Positions 27,178 through 35,930 are shown, numbered from the stretch's first letter. The stretch is 64,000 nt of DNA from DATBQN01 sp963755825 (GCA_963755825.1 CAVWLA010000003.1:2232001-2296000), one strand, 5' to 3'. Notes: generated by a model not told the origin, from the sequence alone. Translations and numbers: made by a program.

Positions 27178-27210
27178 CTCCTCGCCCTTCTCCTCGAACA
27201 TCGTTCGGCC

Positions 27211-27233
27211 GATCGTCGAATCGGCCGACGATC
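27211..27233. promoter_or_regulatory. inverted repeat upstream of the lrp -35 box
   Basis: GATCGTCG, 7 nt, then CGACGATC: a perfect 8-bp inverted repeat ending 3 nt before the TTGACA -35 box of the lrp-like gene. Its position suits an operator, perhaps for the Lrp-family protein itself. Confidence 0.5.
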
Positions 27234-27236
27234 CGC

Positions 27237-27265
27237 TTGACAGTCGCTTCTCTTCGTCGGATGAT
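27237..27265 (+). promoter_or_regulatory. sigma-70 type promoter of the lrp-like gene
   Basis: TTGACA (27237-27242), a 17-nt spacer, then GATGAT (27260-27265). The -35 box is a perfect match with ideal spacing, and the ATG lies 23 nt after the -10. Confidence 0.65.
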
Positions 27266-27288
27266 CTCGCGGCCAGGAGATCCGACGA
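27254..27288. promoter_or_regulatory. second inverted repeat overlapping -10 and start of lrp
   Basis: TCGTCGGAT (27254-27262) and ATCCGACGA (27280-27288) form a perfect 9-bp inverted repeat with a 17-nt spacer. It covers the -10 box and ends right at the ATG. Bound protein would block transcription; as RNA the right arm could not pair with the left because the left arm is upstream of the likely start. Confidence 0.5.
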
Positions 27289-27792
27289 ATGATCGACGCC
27301 AACGACATCGAGATCCTGAAGATCCTTCAGCAGAACGCCCGCACCTCCAACGCCGAGATCGCCCGTCGGCTGAGCATGGCGCCGTCGGCGATCCTCGAGC
27401 GCATCCGCAAGCTGGAGACCCGCGGCGTCATCGCCGGCTACGAGGCGCGGATCGACCCGGCGGCGCTCGATCTCGGCCTCCTCGCCTTCGTCTCCGTGCG
27501 CTCGGATTCCATCGCCGGCGAGACCGACCTCGCCGGGCGGCTGGCGGCGCTGCCAGGGGTGCAGGAGGTTCACCACATCGCCGGCGAGGACTGCTTCCTG
27601 GTCAAGGTGCGCACCGCCGATGCCAAGAGCCTCGGCCGCCTGCTGCGCGAGGGGATCGGCGGCCCGGGCTCGGTGCGCACGCGGACGACGATCGTCCTCG
27701 AGACGATCCACGAGAGCTCCCGCCTGCCGCTCCCCGCGGCGGCGGCCGCGCTCGCCGAGCTCGATGTCGAGCGGGCGGTGTCCCGTGGCTGA
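27289..27792 (+). CDS. Lrp/AsnC family transcriptional regulator
   Basis: A 167-residue regulator. The N-terminal winged helix-turn-helix (about 5-60) has ANDIEILKILQQNARTSNAE and IARRLSMAPSAILERIRKLE; the C-terminal RAM ligand-binding domain (about 68-145) has VQEVHHIAGEDCFLVKVRTA. These proteins sense amino acids and often control an exporter. The next gene, overlapping by 8 bp, is an EamA-type exporter. Two inverted repeats at its promoter suggest autoregulation. Confidence 0.92.
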   Translation: MIDANDIEILKILQQNARTSNAEIARRLSMAPSAILERIRKLETRGVIAGYEARIDPAALDLGLLAFVSVRSDSIAGETDLAGRLAALPGVQEVHHIAGEDCFLVKVRTADAKSLGRLLREGIGGPGSVRTRTTIVLETIHESSRLPLPAAAAALAELDVERAVSRG

Positions 27793-28747
27793 CGCCAGCC
27801 TGCGGGTGAAGATCGCCGTCGCCCTCGGGCTCGTCTACCTGATCTGGGGCTCGACCTATCTCGCCATCCGTTACGCGGTGGCGACCCTGCCGCCGCTCGC
27901 CATGTCCGGCGTCCGCTTCCTCGTCGCCGGCGTCATCCTCTACCTGTGGGCCTGGTGGCGCGGCGTGCCGGCGCCCACCGCGCGCCAGTGGCGGAGCGCC
28001 GCCGGCGTCGCCTTCCTCCTCTTCCTCGGCGGCAACGGCCTGGTGGTGGTGGCCGAGAAGCGAGTCGACTCGGGGCTCACCGCGCTCCTCGTCTCGACGA
28101 CGCCGATCTTCATGGTGCTCCTCCCCTGGTGGTCGGGGAAGGCGCCGCGGCCGCGGCCGGCGGTCATCGTCGGCATCGTCGTCGGGCTCGCCGGCGTGGC
28201 GCTCCTGGTGCGGCCGTCCGGCATCGGCGGCGTCGACATCGCCGGCGCCGTCATGCTGACCCTCGCCTCGCTCACCTGGGCGCTCGGCTCGCTCTACTCG
28301 CGCGCCACCGATCTGCCGGAATCGCCGCTCATGGCGACCGGCATCCAGATGCTCGCGGGCGGCGCCCTCATGCTCGCCGCCGGCGCGGCCTTCGGCGAGC
28401 TGGCGCACTTCCACCTCGCCCAGGTCACCCGCCCGTCGCTCGTCGGCTTCCTCTATCTGATCGCCGCCGCCGTGGTCGCCTTCACGGCGTACCTCTGGCT
28501 GCTCCGCGCGGCGCCGCCGGCGCTCGTCTCGACCTATTCCTACGTCAACCCGCTGGTGGCGGTCTTCCTCGGCTGGGCGATCGCCGGCGAGCCGATCACC
28601 GGCCGCACGCTCGCCGCGGCGGTGGTCATCGTCGCCAGCGTCGCGATGATCACCCTGGCGCGCAGTCAAGAGGCCGCGCAGAAAGCCCAGCCGGAACCGC
28701 TGCCGCAGGCGGCCGATCTCCCCTCGGCGGTCTGCCTGCCCGAGTGA
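27785..28747 (+). CDS. EamA/DMT-family exporter (YedA-like)
   Basis: A 320-residue membrane protein with ten predicted helices in two EamA repeats. The first helix has LGLVYLIWGSTYLAIRYAVA, a hallmark of the YedA/RhaT-type drug/metabolite exporters; the second repeat begins near SLTWALGSLYSRATDLPESP and ends with PLVAVFLGWAIAGEPITGRT. The start is a GTG at 27785 inside the end of the lrp-like gene. The Lrp-exporter pairing suggests export of an amino acid or related metabolite under its control. Confidence 0.88.
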   Translation: MADASLRVKIAVALGLVYLIWGSTYLAIRYAVATLPPLAMSGVRFLVAGVILYLWAWWRGVPAPTARQWRSAAGVAFLLFLGGNGLVVVAEKRVDSGLTALLVSTTPIFMVLLPWWSGKAPRPRPAVIVGIVVGLAGVALLVRPSGIGGVDIAGAVMLTLASLTWALGSLYSRATDLPESPLMATGIQMLAGGALMLAAGAAFGELAHFHLAQVTRPSLVGFLYLIAAAVVAFTAYLWLLRAAPPALVSTYSYVNPLVAVFLGWAIAGEPITGRTLAAAVVIVASVAMITLARSQEAAQKAQPEPLPQAADLPSAVCLPE

Positions 28748-28751
28748 TGGA

Positions 28752-28771
28752 GAGACCGCGGCGGCGGTCTC
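28752..28771. terminator. hairpin between convergent genes
   Basis: GAGACCG / CGGTCTC with a 6-nt loop, followed by a second small hairpin (CCGGCT / AGCCGG, about 28790-28803). Both lie in the 57-bp gap between the EamA gene and the convergent DAO oxidoreductase. No T-tract. Confidence 0.35.
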
Positions 28772-28804
28772 CGCTGGCCTGGATTCCCACCGGCTGAAGC
28801 CGGC

Positions 28805-29986
28805 CTACCGCGCCTCGAACTGCGTCGTCGCCGCGCCTCCGGCCGCCTTCCAGCGCGCCAGCCGCGCGAGCGCGAACTGCGGCAGCGGCCGCGCCTCGCC
28901 GCGCACCAGCGCCGCCACGTGCTCGCCGACGACCGGCGCGAGCTTGAAGCCGTGGCCGGAGCCGCCGCCGGCGAGCCAGAGGTTCTCGGCGCGCGGGTGG
29001 CGGTCGAGGATCAGGTGGCCGTCGGGGGAGTTCTCGTACTGGCAGACGCGGGACTCGACGAGCGGCGCGGCGGCGAGGCCGGGAAAGCGGCGGGCGAGGA
29101 GCGCGCGGGCGACGGCGAGACCCTCCACGGACGGCAGGCGCTCGGCGGTCGTCGGGTCGATCTCGGGGCCGCGGGTGTCGTCCGCCACCTTGAAGCCGCG
29201 GCCGGCATGGCCGGGAATGCCGTAGAGGATGCGCTCGCCGGCCTCGAACCAGACCGGACAGCGCCCCTCGTCGAAGCGGTGGTCCGCCGCCGGCGGGCCG
29301 AAGAAGAAGACCTCCTGGCGGGTGGGCCGGAGAGCGGCGCCGACGACGTCCGGGAACAGCCGGCCGAGCCACGGCCCGCAGGCGAAGACGTAGGCGTCGG
29401 CCTCGAGGCGGCCGCCGTCGGCGAGCCGCAGGTGGCGGAGCACGCCGTCGGCGATCATGCCCGGCTCGGCCTCGATCTGCCGCAGCTCCCCGCCGCCGGC
29501 GACCACCGCGCGCGCCACCGCCCGGCAGGCGCGCCGCGCCGAGAGATAGCCGGCGCGCTCCTCGACGAAGACGGTGCCGATGCCGTCGAACTCCACCTGC
29601 GGGAAGCGCCGGCGGGCTTCGGAGACCGCGATCTCCTCGGCGGGGAGGCCGGCTTCGGCGAGGAGCGGCAGCGAGGCGCGGGCGTAGCCGTCGTCGCCGG
29701 CGAACATCCAGAGCGCGCCGGTGGGGTGAACGAGCGCCTCGCCCCAGCGGGCGCCCTCCTCCTCCCAGATCGCGAAGGCCCGCGCCGTCCAGTCGGTGTA
29801 GACGCGGTCCGGCCCGTACATGCCGCGGATCACCCGCGACTCGCCCCCCGAGCTCGCCCGCGCATTGCCCGGCCCCCAGCCGTCGAGGAGCGTGACGCGA
29901 GCGCCGCCGCGGAGGAGCGCGAGAGCCGTCCAGCCGCCGAAAGCGCCGGCGCCGACGACGGCGACATGGAGCGGAGGCGAGGGCAT
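28805..29986 (-). CDS. FAD-dependent oxidoreductase, DAO/sarcosine oxidase type
   Basis: A 393-residue flavoenzyme of the D-amino-acid oxidase family. The N-terminal VAVVGAGAFGGWTALALLRG binds FAD; further family blocks are GGESRVIRGMYG, YVFACGPWLGRLFPDV, YGIPGHAGRGFKVADDT and, near the C-terminus, LWLAGGGSGHGFKLAPVVGE. This is the pattern of monomeric sarcosine oxidase/N-methyltryptophan oxidase, which oxidise N-methyl amino acids with covalently bound FAD. The exact substrate is unknown. Confidence 0.85.
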   Translation of the reverse strand: MPSPPLHVAVVGAGAFGGWTALALLRGGARVTLLDGWGPGNARASSGGESRVIRGMYGPDRVYTDWTARAFAIWEEEGARWGEALVHPTGALWMFAGDDGYARASLPLLAEAGLPAEEIAVSEARRRFPQVEFDGIGTVFVEERAGYLSARRACRAVARAVVAGGGELRQIEAEPGMIADGVLRHLRLADGGRLEADAYVFACGPWLGRLFPDVVGAALRPTRQEVFFFGPPAADHRFDEGRCPVWFEAGERILYGIPGHAGRGFKVADDTRGPEIDPTTAERLPSVEGLAVARALLARRFPGLAAAPLVESRVCQYENSPDGHLILDRHPRAENLWLAGGGSGHGFKLAPVVGEHVAALVRGEARPLPQFALARLARWKAAGGAATTQFEAR

Positions 29987-30053
29987 GAGCGCTGCAATGC
30001 TACGGCACCAGCCGCCCGAATCTCTCTGAATCCAACACCGGGAGCGGCTCGGA

Positions 30054-30059
30054 CATAAT
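30054..30059 (+). promoter_or_regulatory. -10 element before the ClC gene (CATAAT)
   Basis: CATAAT in an otherwise GC-rich gap, 22 nt before the GTG of the ClC gene. No clear -35. Confidence 0.35.
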
Positions 30060-30081
30060 CAGGGCTCGCGGCGGCCGGCGT

Positions 30082-31884
30082 GTGCGGTGCCGCCTCCTTC
30101 CCACTCCAGCGCGGAGAGCTCTCGCCATCGAACCCGAAACGGAATCCTCCGCAGCCAGCAAGGCGACCAGCTATCGGCTGATCGGCTATTGCCTGCTCGT
30201 CGGCGTCTTCGGCGCCCTCGTCGCCCTCCTCTTCGACGCCGCGGTCGACCTTGCGCGGCATCTCCTCCTCGGGCGCATCGGCCACTACGGCTGGCCGGAG
30301 GTCGGGCGCCTGCTGCCCGCGGCGCCGCGCTCGCGCTGGATGGAGCGCCTGATGATCCCGCTGTCGACGGCGCTCGGCGGCCTGATCTCGGGGGTGTTGG
30401 TCTATGCGCTGGCGCCGGAGGCCGAGGGCGAGGGCGCCGACTCCGCCATCCACGCCTACCACGAGCAGCGGCTGGCGGTGCGCAAGCGGCTGCCGTTCAT
30501 CAAGCTCGTCGCCTCCGCGGTGCTCATCGGCTCCGGCGGCTCGGCCGGGCGCGAGGGGCCGACGGCGCAGATCACCTCGAGCCTCGGCGGCCTCGTCGCG
30601 CGCGCCATGAAGCTGCGCGGCGAGGAGCGCCGCATCGTCCTCCTCGCCGCGATGTCTGCCGGCCTCGCCGCCATCTTCCGCGCCCCGCTCGGCATGGCCA
30701 TCTACGCCGTCGAGATCCTCTACTCCGACATGGTCTTCGAGTCCGAGGCGCTCATCTACACGGTGATCTCGGCGGTCACCGCCTACGCCATCCACGGCTT
30801 CGTCGCCGGCTGGAAGCCGATCTTCGCCATCCCCGCCGGGCTCACCTTCGAGTCGCCGTTCACCCTCGCCGGCTTCGCCCTCCTGGGGGCGATCGCCGGG
30901 GTCTTCGGCGCCGTCCTGCCGACGCTCTTCTACTCCGTCCGCGACCTCTTCCGCCGCCTGCCCGGGCCGCCGCATTGGAAGCCGGCCCTGGGCGGCCTCC
31001 TGGTCGGCCTGCTCGCCATCGGCGTGCCGGAGATCCTCGGCCCCGGCTACGGCTGGGTCGAGCTGACGATGGCCGGCAAGCTGTCGCTCGGCGCCGTCGT
31101 CCTGGCGCTGGCCTTCAAGGCGCCGGCGATGGCGCTCTCTGTCGGCTCGGGCGGCTCGGGCGGCCTCTTCGGCCCCACCGTCGCCATGGGCGGCCTCCTC
31201 GGCGGCGCCGTCGGCCTCGGCCTCGCGGCGCTCTTCCCCCACCTCGGGATCGTCCCCGCCGCCTTCGTCGTCGTCGGCATGGCGGCGCTCTTCGCCGGCG
31301 CCGCGCGGGCGCCGATCTCCACCCTCATCATGGTGCCGGAGATGACCGGCGGCTATGGCCTGATCGTCCCCGCCATGCTCGCCAACATGCTGTCGTTCAT
31401 GATCCAGCGCTCGCTGACCGCCGGCCGCCGCTACCCGACGCTCTACGAGTCGCAGGTGCCGGCGCGCGAGGACTCGGGGGTGCACCGCGGCCTCTTCGTG
31501 CGCCGCGCGCTGGAGATCATCGAGGGCGGCGAGGTCGACATCTCGGAGATCTCGCTGCCGCGCCTGGCGAGCCTGCTGCGCTTCGGCCAGCCGATCCCCA
31601 TCACCCATGGCGCCGGGATGTTGGTCTCGCTCCACATGCAGCCCGGCTCGGCGCTCGACGGCCGCTCGGTCGCCGAGGCGCTCGGCGCGGTGGCGGGGGC
31701 GACCGCCGTCGCCGTGATGCACGGCGAGGAGATGGTGGTGCCGCGCGGGCCGACGCGCCTGAACGCCGGCGACCAGGTGATCCTCGTCGCCACGACCGAC
31801 GCCTACATCCGCCTGCAGGCGCTGGCCGCCGCTCCGCTCGAGCCGGCGGCCGCCGAGCCGGTCCCGCCGCCGGCCGCCGACTAG
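30082..31884 (+). CDS. ClC-family chloride channel/antiporter with RCK-C domain
   Basis: A 600-residue ClC protein. The membrane part (about 30-460) carries the anion-filter motif LIGSGGSAGREGPTAQITS with the gating Glu at about 158, SVGSGGSGGLFGPTVAMGG for the second half, and MAALFAGAARAPISTLIM. The C-terminal part (about 515-590) looks like a TrkA-C/RCK-C regulatory domain (SALDGRSVAEALGAV, LNAGDQVILVATTDA) rather than the CBS pair of many ClCs. Start GTG at 30082; the true start could be slightly later. Confidence 0.9.
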   Translation: MRCRLLPTPARRALAIEPETESSAASKATSYRLIGYCLLVGVFGALVALLFDAAVDLARHLLLGRIGHYGWPEVGRLLPAAPRSRWMERLMIPLSTALGGLISGVLVYALAPEAEGEGADSAIHAYHEQRLAVRKRLPFIKLVASAVLIGSGGSAGREGPTAQITSSLGGLVARAMKLRGEERRIVLLAAMSAGLAAIFRAPLGMAIYAVEILYSDMVFESEALIYTVISAVTAYAIHGFVAGWKPIFAIPAGLTFESPFTLAGFALLGAIAGVFGAVLPTLFYSVRDLFRRLPGPPHWKPALGGLLVGLLAIGVPEILGPGYGWVELTMAGKLSLGAVVLALAFKAPAMALSVGSGGSGGLFGPTVAMGGLLGGAVGLGLAALFPHLGIVPAAFVVVGMAALFAGAARAPISTLIMVPEMTGGYGLIVPAMLANMLSFMIQRSLTAGRRYPTLYESQVPAREDSGVHRGLFVRRALEIIEGGEVDISEISLPRLASLLRFGQPIPITHGAGMLVSLHMQPGSALDGRSVAEALGAVAGATAVAVMHGEEMVVPRGPTRLNAGDQVILVATTDAYIRLQALAAAPLEPAAAEPVPPPAAD

Positions 31885-31892
31885 CAGGCGGG

Positions 31893-33104
31893 CTAGGCCG
31901 CCCGGCTGCGCGGGCCGATGGCGAAGCCTCCAAGGTAGTGGGCGATCTCCAGCAGCAGCTCGGCGGTCACCGTCTCGCTCTCGGTGGCGCGGCGAAAGAC
32001 GAGGAGCGACATCAGCGCCTCGCGCCGCATGTCGCGCGCCGCGAAGATCGGGTAGAGCTCGCTCGCCAGCTGGCGCAGCTCGCTCCACCGCCCGGCGCGG
32101 AGGAAGAGCGCCGCGAGGTCGAGCGAGGCGACGGCGGCGTCGCGGCCGAGGCCGCGCGCGAGGAGGCCGGCGCGCGCCGCGACGAGGGCGGCCTCCGCCT
32201 CGACCGTCCGGCCCTCGGCGAGGGCGATCTTCCCCTCCAGCCAGCGCAGGCGCGGCTCGCTGTCGAGGGTGCTCTCGGTGTCTGCAGCGCTGGCCAGAGG
32301 TGCCGCGGTCTCTGCGGCGGGAGGGGCGCCGGTCCTCTCGCCCGTCTCGACCCTCGGGGCGGAGGGGCGATGGAGGGCGCGGGCGGCGGTGAGCGCCCGG
32401 CGGGCTCCCGGCAGATCGCCGTCGCGGTGCCGCGCCTCGCCGAGGGCGGCCCAGGCGCGGCGGGCGAGCTCGCGGGCGACGCCGACGCCGCAGCGCCGGC
32501 GGTCGAGCCGCTCGGCGATGGTGAGGGCCAGCTCGGCGAGCTCGGCGGCGGTGGCGGCCTCGGCCGCCGGGTCCGCAAATTCGCCGCGGTCGAGGAGGGT
32601 CTCGACGACGGCGCAGGTGGGGAGGTGCGGGTCGTCCTCGGCCAGCCTCTGGCGCTCGTCCGGCGTCGCCAGCAGCAGGCGGGCGACGAGGCGCGGCGCC
32701 TCCTCGCGCTCGACGGCGAGCTCGCGCTCGCGCTCCAGGCCGCGCTCGATCGCCCGCTCGAGGACGCCGCGATAGGCCGCGGGGTGCGGGATGGTCTCGT
32801 GGTGGTTCTCGACAGGCGCCGCCGCCGCCGCCCCGACGATCGGCTCGGCGGGTAGCACGGCTCGGGACGCGGCGGACGGCCGCCGCCGGCGGCTCTCGCG
32901 ACGAGAGCTGTCGCGCGGCAGGTCGTGCCGGAGCGATACCGGCTCGGGGCCGCCGGTCAGCGTCCACAGCTGGCGGGTGGCGGCGGTGCACCGCGGGCAG
33001 CCGGTCAGCAGGTGGCGCACCACCGTCCGGCGCTCGACGCCGGGGAGCTGGTCGGAGAGGAATCGCTCGAGCTGCTCGGCGGCGGGATGCTCATCCTTCT
33101 TCAT
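31893..33104 (-). CDS. zinc-finger/TPR-like protein paired with an XRE regulator
   Basis: A 403-residue protein. Near the N-terminus RHLLTGCPRC (H31, C36, C39) resembles the zinc-binding motif of anti-sigma factors (HxxxCxxC, here with one extra residue). No membrane helix follows. The second half (about 190-400) is helical, with repeats such as AWAALGEARHRDGDLPGARR and RLRWLEGKIALAEGRTVEAE, like TPR units. This architecture is common in Acidobacteriota. It is transcribed away from an XRE regulator gene across a palindromic operator. Its partner is unknown. Confidence 0.75.
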   Translation of the reverse strand: MKKDEHPAAEQLERFLSDQLPGVERRTVVRHLLTGCPRCTAATRQLWTLTGGPEPVSLRHDLPRDSSRRESRRRRPSAASRAVLPAEPIVGAAAAAPVENHHETIPHPAAYRGVLERAIERGLERERELAVEREEAPRLVARLLLATPDERQRLAEDDPHLPTCAVVETLLDRGEFADPAAEAATAAELAELALTIAERLDRRRCGVGVARELARRAWAALGEARHRDGDLPGARRALTAARALHRPSAPRVETGERTGAPPAAETAAPLASAADTESTLDSEPRLRWLEGKIALAEGRTVEAEAALVAARAGLLARGLGRDAAVASLDLAALFLRAGRWSELRQLASELYPIFAARDMRREALMSLLVFRRATESETVTAELLLEIAHYLGGFAIGPRSRAA

Positions 33105-33254
33105 GGCGCGACCTCGCTCCTGGCTCGGCTCGCTCGCCGATTTCGTCCGATGTGATCGGCGCCGGCCGGCACGCCGTCATCGATGCCGGGCACGGATGGG
33201 GTCCTTCGATCGTCGAGATAACCGCTTGACGCATCGGAGCGTCTCCAGAACAAA

Positions 33255-33274
33255 AGTTGTCAACGGTGACAACT
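33255..33274. promoter_or_regulatory. 20-bp palindromic operator
   Basis: AGTTGTCAACGGTGACAACT: 8-bp arms AGTTGTCA / TGACAACT with ACGG between. The length and spacing suit a dimeric XRE repressor, and one is encoded 130 bp to the right. Confidence 0.65.
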
Positions 33275-33368
33275 CTAGACCCTCTCGAATCGTCAGGTCA
33301 AGCGATAAATGGCCTTCCAATGAGAAGCGGTTAACGCCCGTAAGTCATTGAAGCACATAAGTTTGCGC

Positions 33369-33396
33369 TTGCCTCGAGCGTCCCGTAGGGATACAT
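33369..33396 (+). promoter_or_regulatory. promoter of the XRE regulator, probably leaderless
   Basis: TTGCCT (33369-33374), 16-nt spacer, ATACAT (33391-33396). The -10 ends 7 nt before the ATG and there is no ribosome binding site. Confidence 0.5.
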
Positions 33397-33403
33397 TTCG
33401 CGC

Positions 33404-33853
33404 ATGCCCATCTTTGAAGGCCTCGGTAGGGCCCTGCGTTGGCTTCGCGATCGACAGTCGAAGCGCCAGTACCAGGTGGCGGACGCCGCCGGCATCACCA
33501 AGGCCATGCTCTCCGCCTACGAGACCGGCAAGCAGAAGCCGTCGCTCGACACCCTCGAGAAGATCCTCGCCGCCCTCGAAGGGAGCCTCAACGATCTGCA
33601 CAACGCGCTGCAGATCGTCAACGAGCGGCCGGAGGCGATGCGCCGGCCGGTGCGCGGCGAGGGCGCGGAGGGCGAGGCCGCCGGCACGCCGGCGTCCGGG
33701 CGCTCCGAGGTCTACCGCATCCTGGGCATCGACCGGCCGCTGCCGGCCTCCGAGGAGCAGGCGCTGACCGAGATGCTGGAAGGCTTCCACAAGCTCATCC
33801 GCTACTTCCACTCCAGCCAGGCAGGGCCGCTGCCGCCCGCCGCCGGCGAGTAG
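33404..33853 (+). CDS. XRE-family helix-turn-helix regulator
   Basis: A 149-residue protein with an N-terminal XRE/Cro helix-turn-helix (about 8-65: LRWLRDRQSKRQYQVADAAG, ITKAMLSAYETGKQKPSLDT). The rest is a linker and a short helical segment (about 115-140, EEQALTEMLEGFHKLIRYFH) that may dimerise. It lies divergent to the zinc-finger/TPR gene and beside a 20-bp palindrome, so it probably controls both genes. Confidence 0.88.
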   Translation: MPIFEGLGRALRWLRDRQSKRQYQVADAAGITKAMLSAYETGKQKPSLDTLEKILAALEGSLNDLHNALQIVNERPEAMRRPVRGEGAEGEAAGTPASGRSEVYRILGIDRPLPASEEQALTEMLEGFHKLIRYFHSSQAGPLPPAAGE

Positions 33854-34067
33854 CCGGCACCTCATCTTCGCAAGCCGTTCTCAGGGCCTCCGGTGCGCGC
33901 CGCGCGCCCGGCCCGGCTCTTGCAGAGGCGAGAGACGGGTCGCGAGCCTCGACGCGATTCCGGGCATGGCAACGAGAGCGTTCTCCTGAAGTGCCAGAGG
34001 CCGCCGGAGCCGTCGGGGGGTTGAGGGGCGATGCGACGCCGCCCCGGCCGACCGGGAGGCCGTACCG

Positions 34068-35930
34068 ATGAGCGCTCCGATGAATTCTCAGATGAACACG
34101 CTGCAGGCGGGAGATCACCTCTGCCTGCTCTACGAGGGAGCCGCGGAGCGCACGCCGGCTCTGGCGCCCATCTTCCGCGCCGCGCTCGGCAAGGGCCTCC
34201 GCTGCCTGCTGCTCGGCAGCCGGGAGGAATTCGCCGCGCTCACCGCGGCCCTCGAGGCGAGCGGCGTGCCGGTGGGCGAGGATGCCGAGCGCGGCGCCCT
34301 CGTCCTCCTCGACAGCGGCCCTCCCGCCGCCAATCCCTCCGCGATCGCCGCCGCCGCGGACGACGGGCACGGAGCCCTCCTCGATCTCCTCCGCCAGGCC
34401 GAGCAGGAGGCGCTCGACGACGGCTTCGGCGGGCTGCTCTTCGCCGGCGACCTGGTGCCGCTGGCGAGCGGCGAGGCGGCCGCGGATCTCGCCCGCCGCG
34501 AGGCCCTCGTCGGCCGCTTCCTCGCCGGCAGCCGCTCGAGCGCCATCTGCCTCTATGACCGCACTAGCCTCTCCCCCGAGCAGACGATCGCGCTGCTGCG
34601 CACCCACCCCCTCGTCTCCTTCGGCGGCGGTATCTGCCCCAACACCTTCGCCGAGCCCCCCGCCTTGGTGCTCGGCGACGGCGCGGCGTCGTCGCGGGCG
34701 AGCTGGATGATCGCCGAGCTGCGGCTCGCCGGCGCCGGCGAGCGCAGCCGCGGCGAGCTCACCCGCCGCCTCGTCGCGCAGCAGGACGCGCTCGACCGCG
34801 CCGAGCGCTTCCGCGACGACTTCCTCGCCATGCTCGCTCACGAGCTGCGCAACCCGCTCGGGGCGCTGAGCAACGCCGTCCACGTGCTGCGCCTCCGCGG
34901 CCATGGCGACGACACCTTCGAGCGCGCCATCGACACCGCCGAGCGGCAGATCCGCTACCAGGCGAAGCTGGTCGACGGCCTGCTCAACGCCTCGCGGGTG
35001 CGCCGCGGCCTGATCGAGCTGCGGCGCGAGCCGCTCGATCTCGCGGCGCTGCTCGGCGAGGTGGCCCGCGAGCACCGCCCTGCCTTCGACCGCGCGCGGG
35101 TGGAGCTGGCGCTCCGGCTACCCGGCGAGCGCCTGGCGATCGACGGCGACCGCTCGCGCCTGGCGCAGGCGCTGTCGCACCTCCTCCGCAACGCCCTCCA
35201 GCACACCGCCGGCGGCGGCCGGGTGACCCTCGCCGCGAGCATCGTCGACGGCCGCGTCGAGGTTTCGCTCGCCGACACCGGCGTCGGCATCTCGGCCGAG
35301 CTGCTGCCGCACGTCTTCGAGATCTTCTCGCAGGGCGAGCGCGGCCTCGACCGCTGTCAGGGCGGCCTGGGCGTCGGCCTCGCGGTGGTCAAGGGGCTCG
35401 TCGAGCTCCACGGCGGCGAGATCGTCGCCGCCAGCGACGGCCCCGGCCGTGGCGCCGAGTTCACCCTGCGCCTGCCCTTGGCGGCTCCGCCGCGGCCGGC
35501 GCGCGCGGCCGGTCGCCGCCGGGTCGCCGACGCTCCCGCGGCGGCGCGAGGGCCGCGTCGGGCGTCCTCCTCGGCGCGCCGCATCCTCGTCGTCGAAGAC
35601 AATCCGGACGCCGCGTCCAGCTTGCGGGATTTTCTCGAGATCTCCGGCCACGAGGTCGAGCTCGCCCACGGCGGGCAGGAGGGCGTCGCGGCGGCGCGCA
35701 GCTTCCATCCCGAGGTCGTCCTCTGCGATCTCGGCCTGCCGGGGATGGACGGCTTCGCGGTCGCCGCCGAGCTGCGGCGAGATCCCGAGACCGCCTGGGC
35801 GCAGCTCATCGCGGTGACCGGCTACGGCCGCGACGAGGACCGCCGCCGCTCGCAGGCCGCCGGCTTCGATCTCCATCTGACCAAGCCGGTCAACCCGACG
35901 CAGCTGCTGCAGCTCCTCCAGCACCACTAG
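34068..35930 (+). CDS. MEDS-domain hybrid histidine kinase/response regulator
   Basis: A 620-residue signalling protein. Residues about 10-190 match the MEDS sensor domain of DcmR-type proteins (QAGDHLCLLYEG, KGLRCLLLGSREEF, SICLYDRTSLSPEQ-like ending). A histidine kinase core follows: H-box FLAMLAHELRNPLGAL (His at about 258), N-box LSHLLRNALQHT, G-boxes ADTGVGIS and GGLGVGLAVVKGLVELHGG. A receiver domain at the end has VVEDNPDAASSL, the phospho-Asp in LCDLGLPGMDG (about 554) and LTKPVNP. No separate output domain is fused, so phosphotransfer to another protein is expected. The last 4 bp overlap the convergent gene. Confidence 0.9.
   Translation: MSAPMNSQMNTLQAGDHLCLLYEGAAERTPALAPIFRAALGKGLRCLLLGSREEFAALTAALEASGVPVGEDAERGALVLLDSGPPAANPSAIAAAADDGHGALLDLLRQAEQEALDDGFGGLLFAGDLVPLASGEAAADLARREALVGRFLAGSRSSAICLYDRTSLSPEQTIALLRTHPLVSFGGGICPNTFAEPPALVLGDGAASSRASWMIAELRLAGAGERSRGELTRRLVAQQDALDRAERFRDDFLAMLAHELRNPLGALSNAVHVLRLRGHGDDTFERAIDTAERQIRYQAKLVDGLLNASRVRRGLIELRREPLDLAALLGEVAREHRPAFDRARVELALRLPGERLAIDGDRSRLAQALSHLLRNALQHTAGGGRVTLAASIVDGRVEVSLADTGVGISAELLPHVFEIFSQGERGLDRCQGGLGVGLAVVKGLVELHGGEIVAASDGPGRGAEFTLRLPLAAPPRPARAAGRRRVADAPAAARGPRRASSSARRILVVEDNPDAASSLRDFLEISGHEVELAHGGQEGVAAARSFHPEVVLCDLGLPGMDGFAVAAELRRDPETAWAQLIAVTGYGRDEDRRRSQAAGFDLHLTKPVNPTQLLQLLQHH

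Larger units (their letters stand above)
33105..33403. other. divergent intergenic region (regulatory)
   Basis: This 299-bp gap is less GC-rich than the flanks. It carries the palindrome at 33255-33274 and the XRE promoter at 33369-33396. I see no gene in it. Confidence 0.6.

Noticed and set aside
23119..27711. A 1530-codon minus-strand open frame running through pgk, gap and tsaD.
   Set aside because: Only its last 400 codons (pgk) show protein motifs. The rest is antisense to tsaD and other genes; long shadow frames are expected at this GC content.
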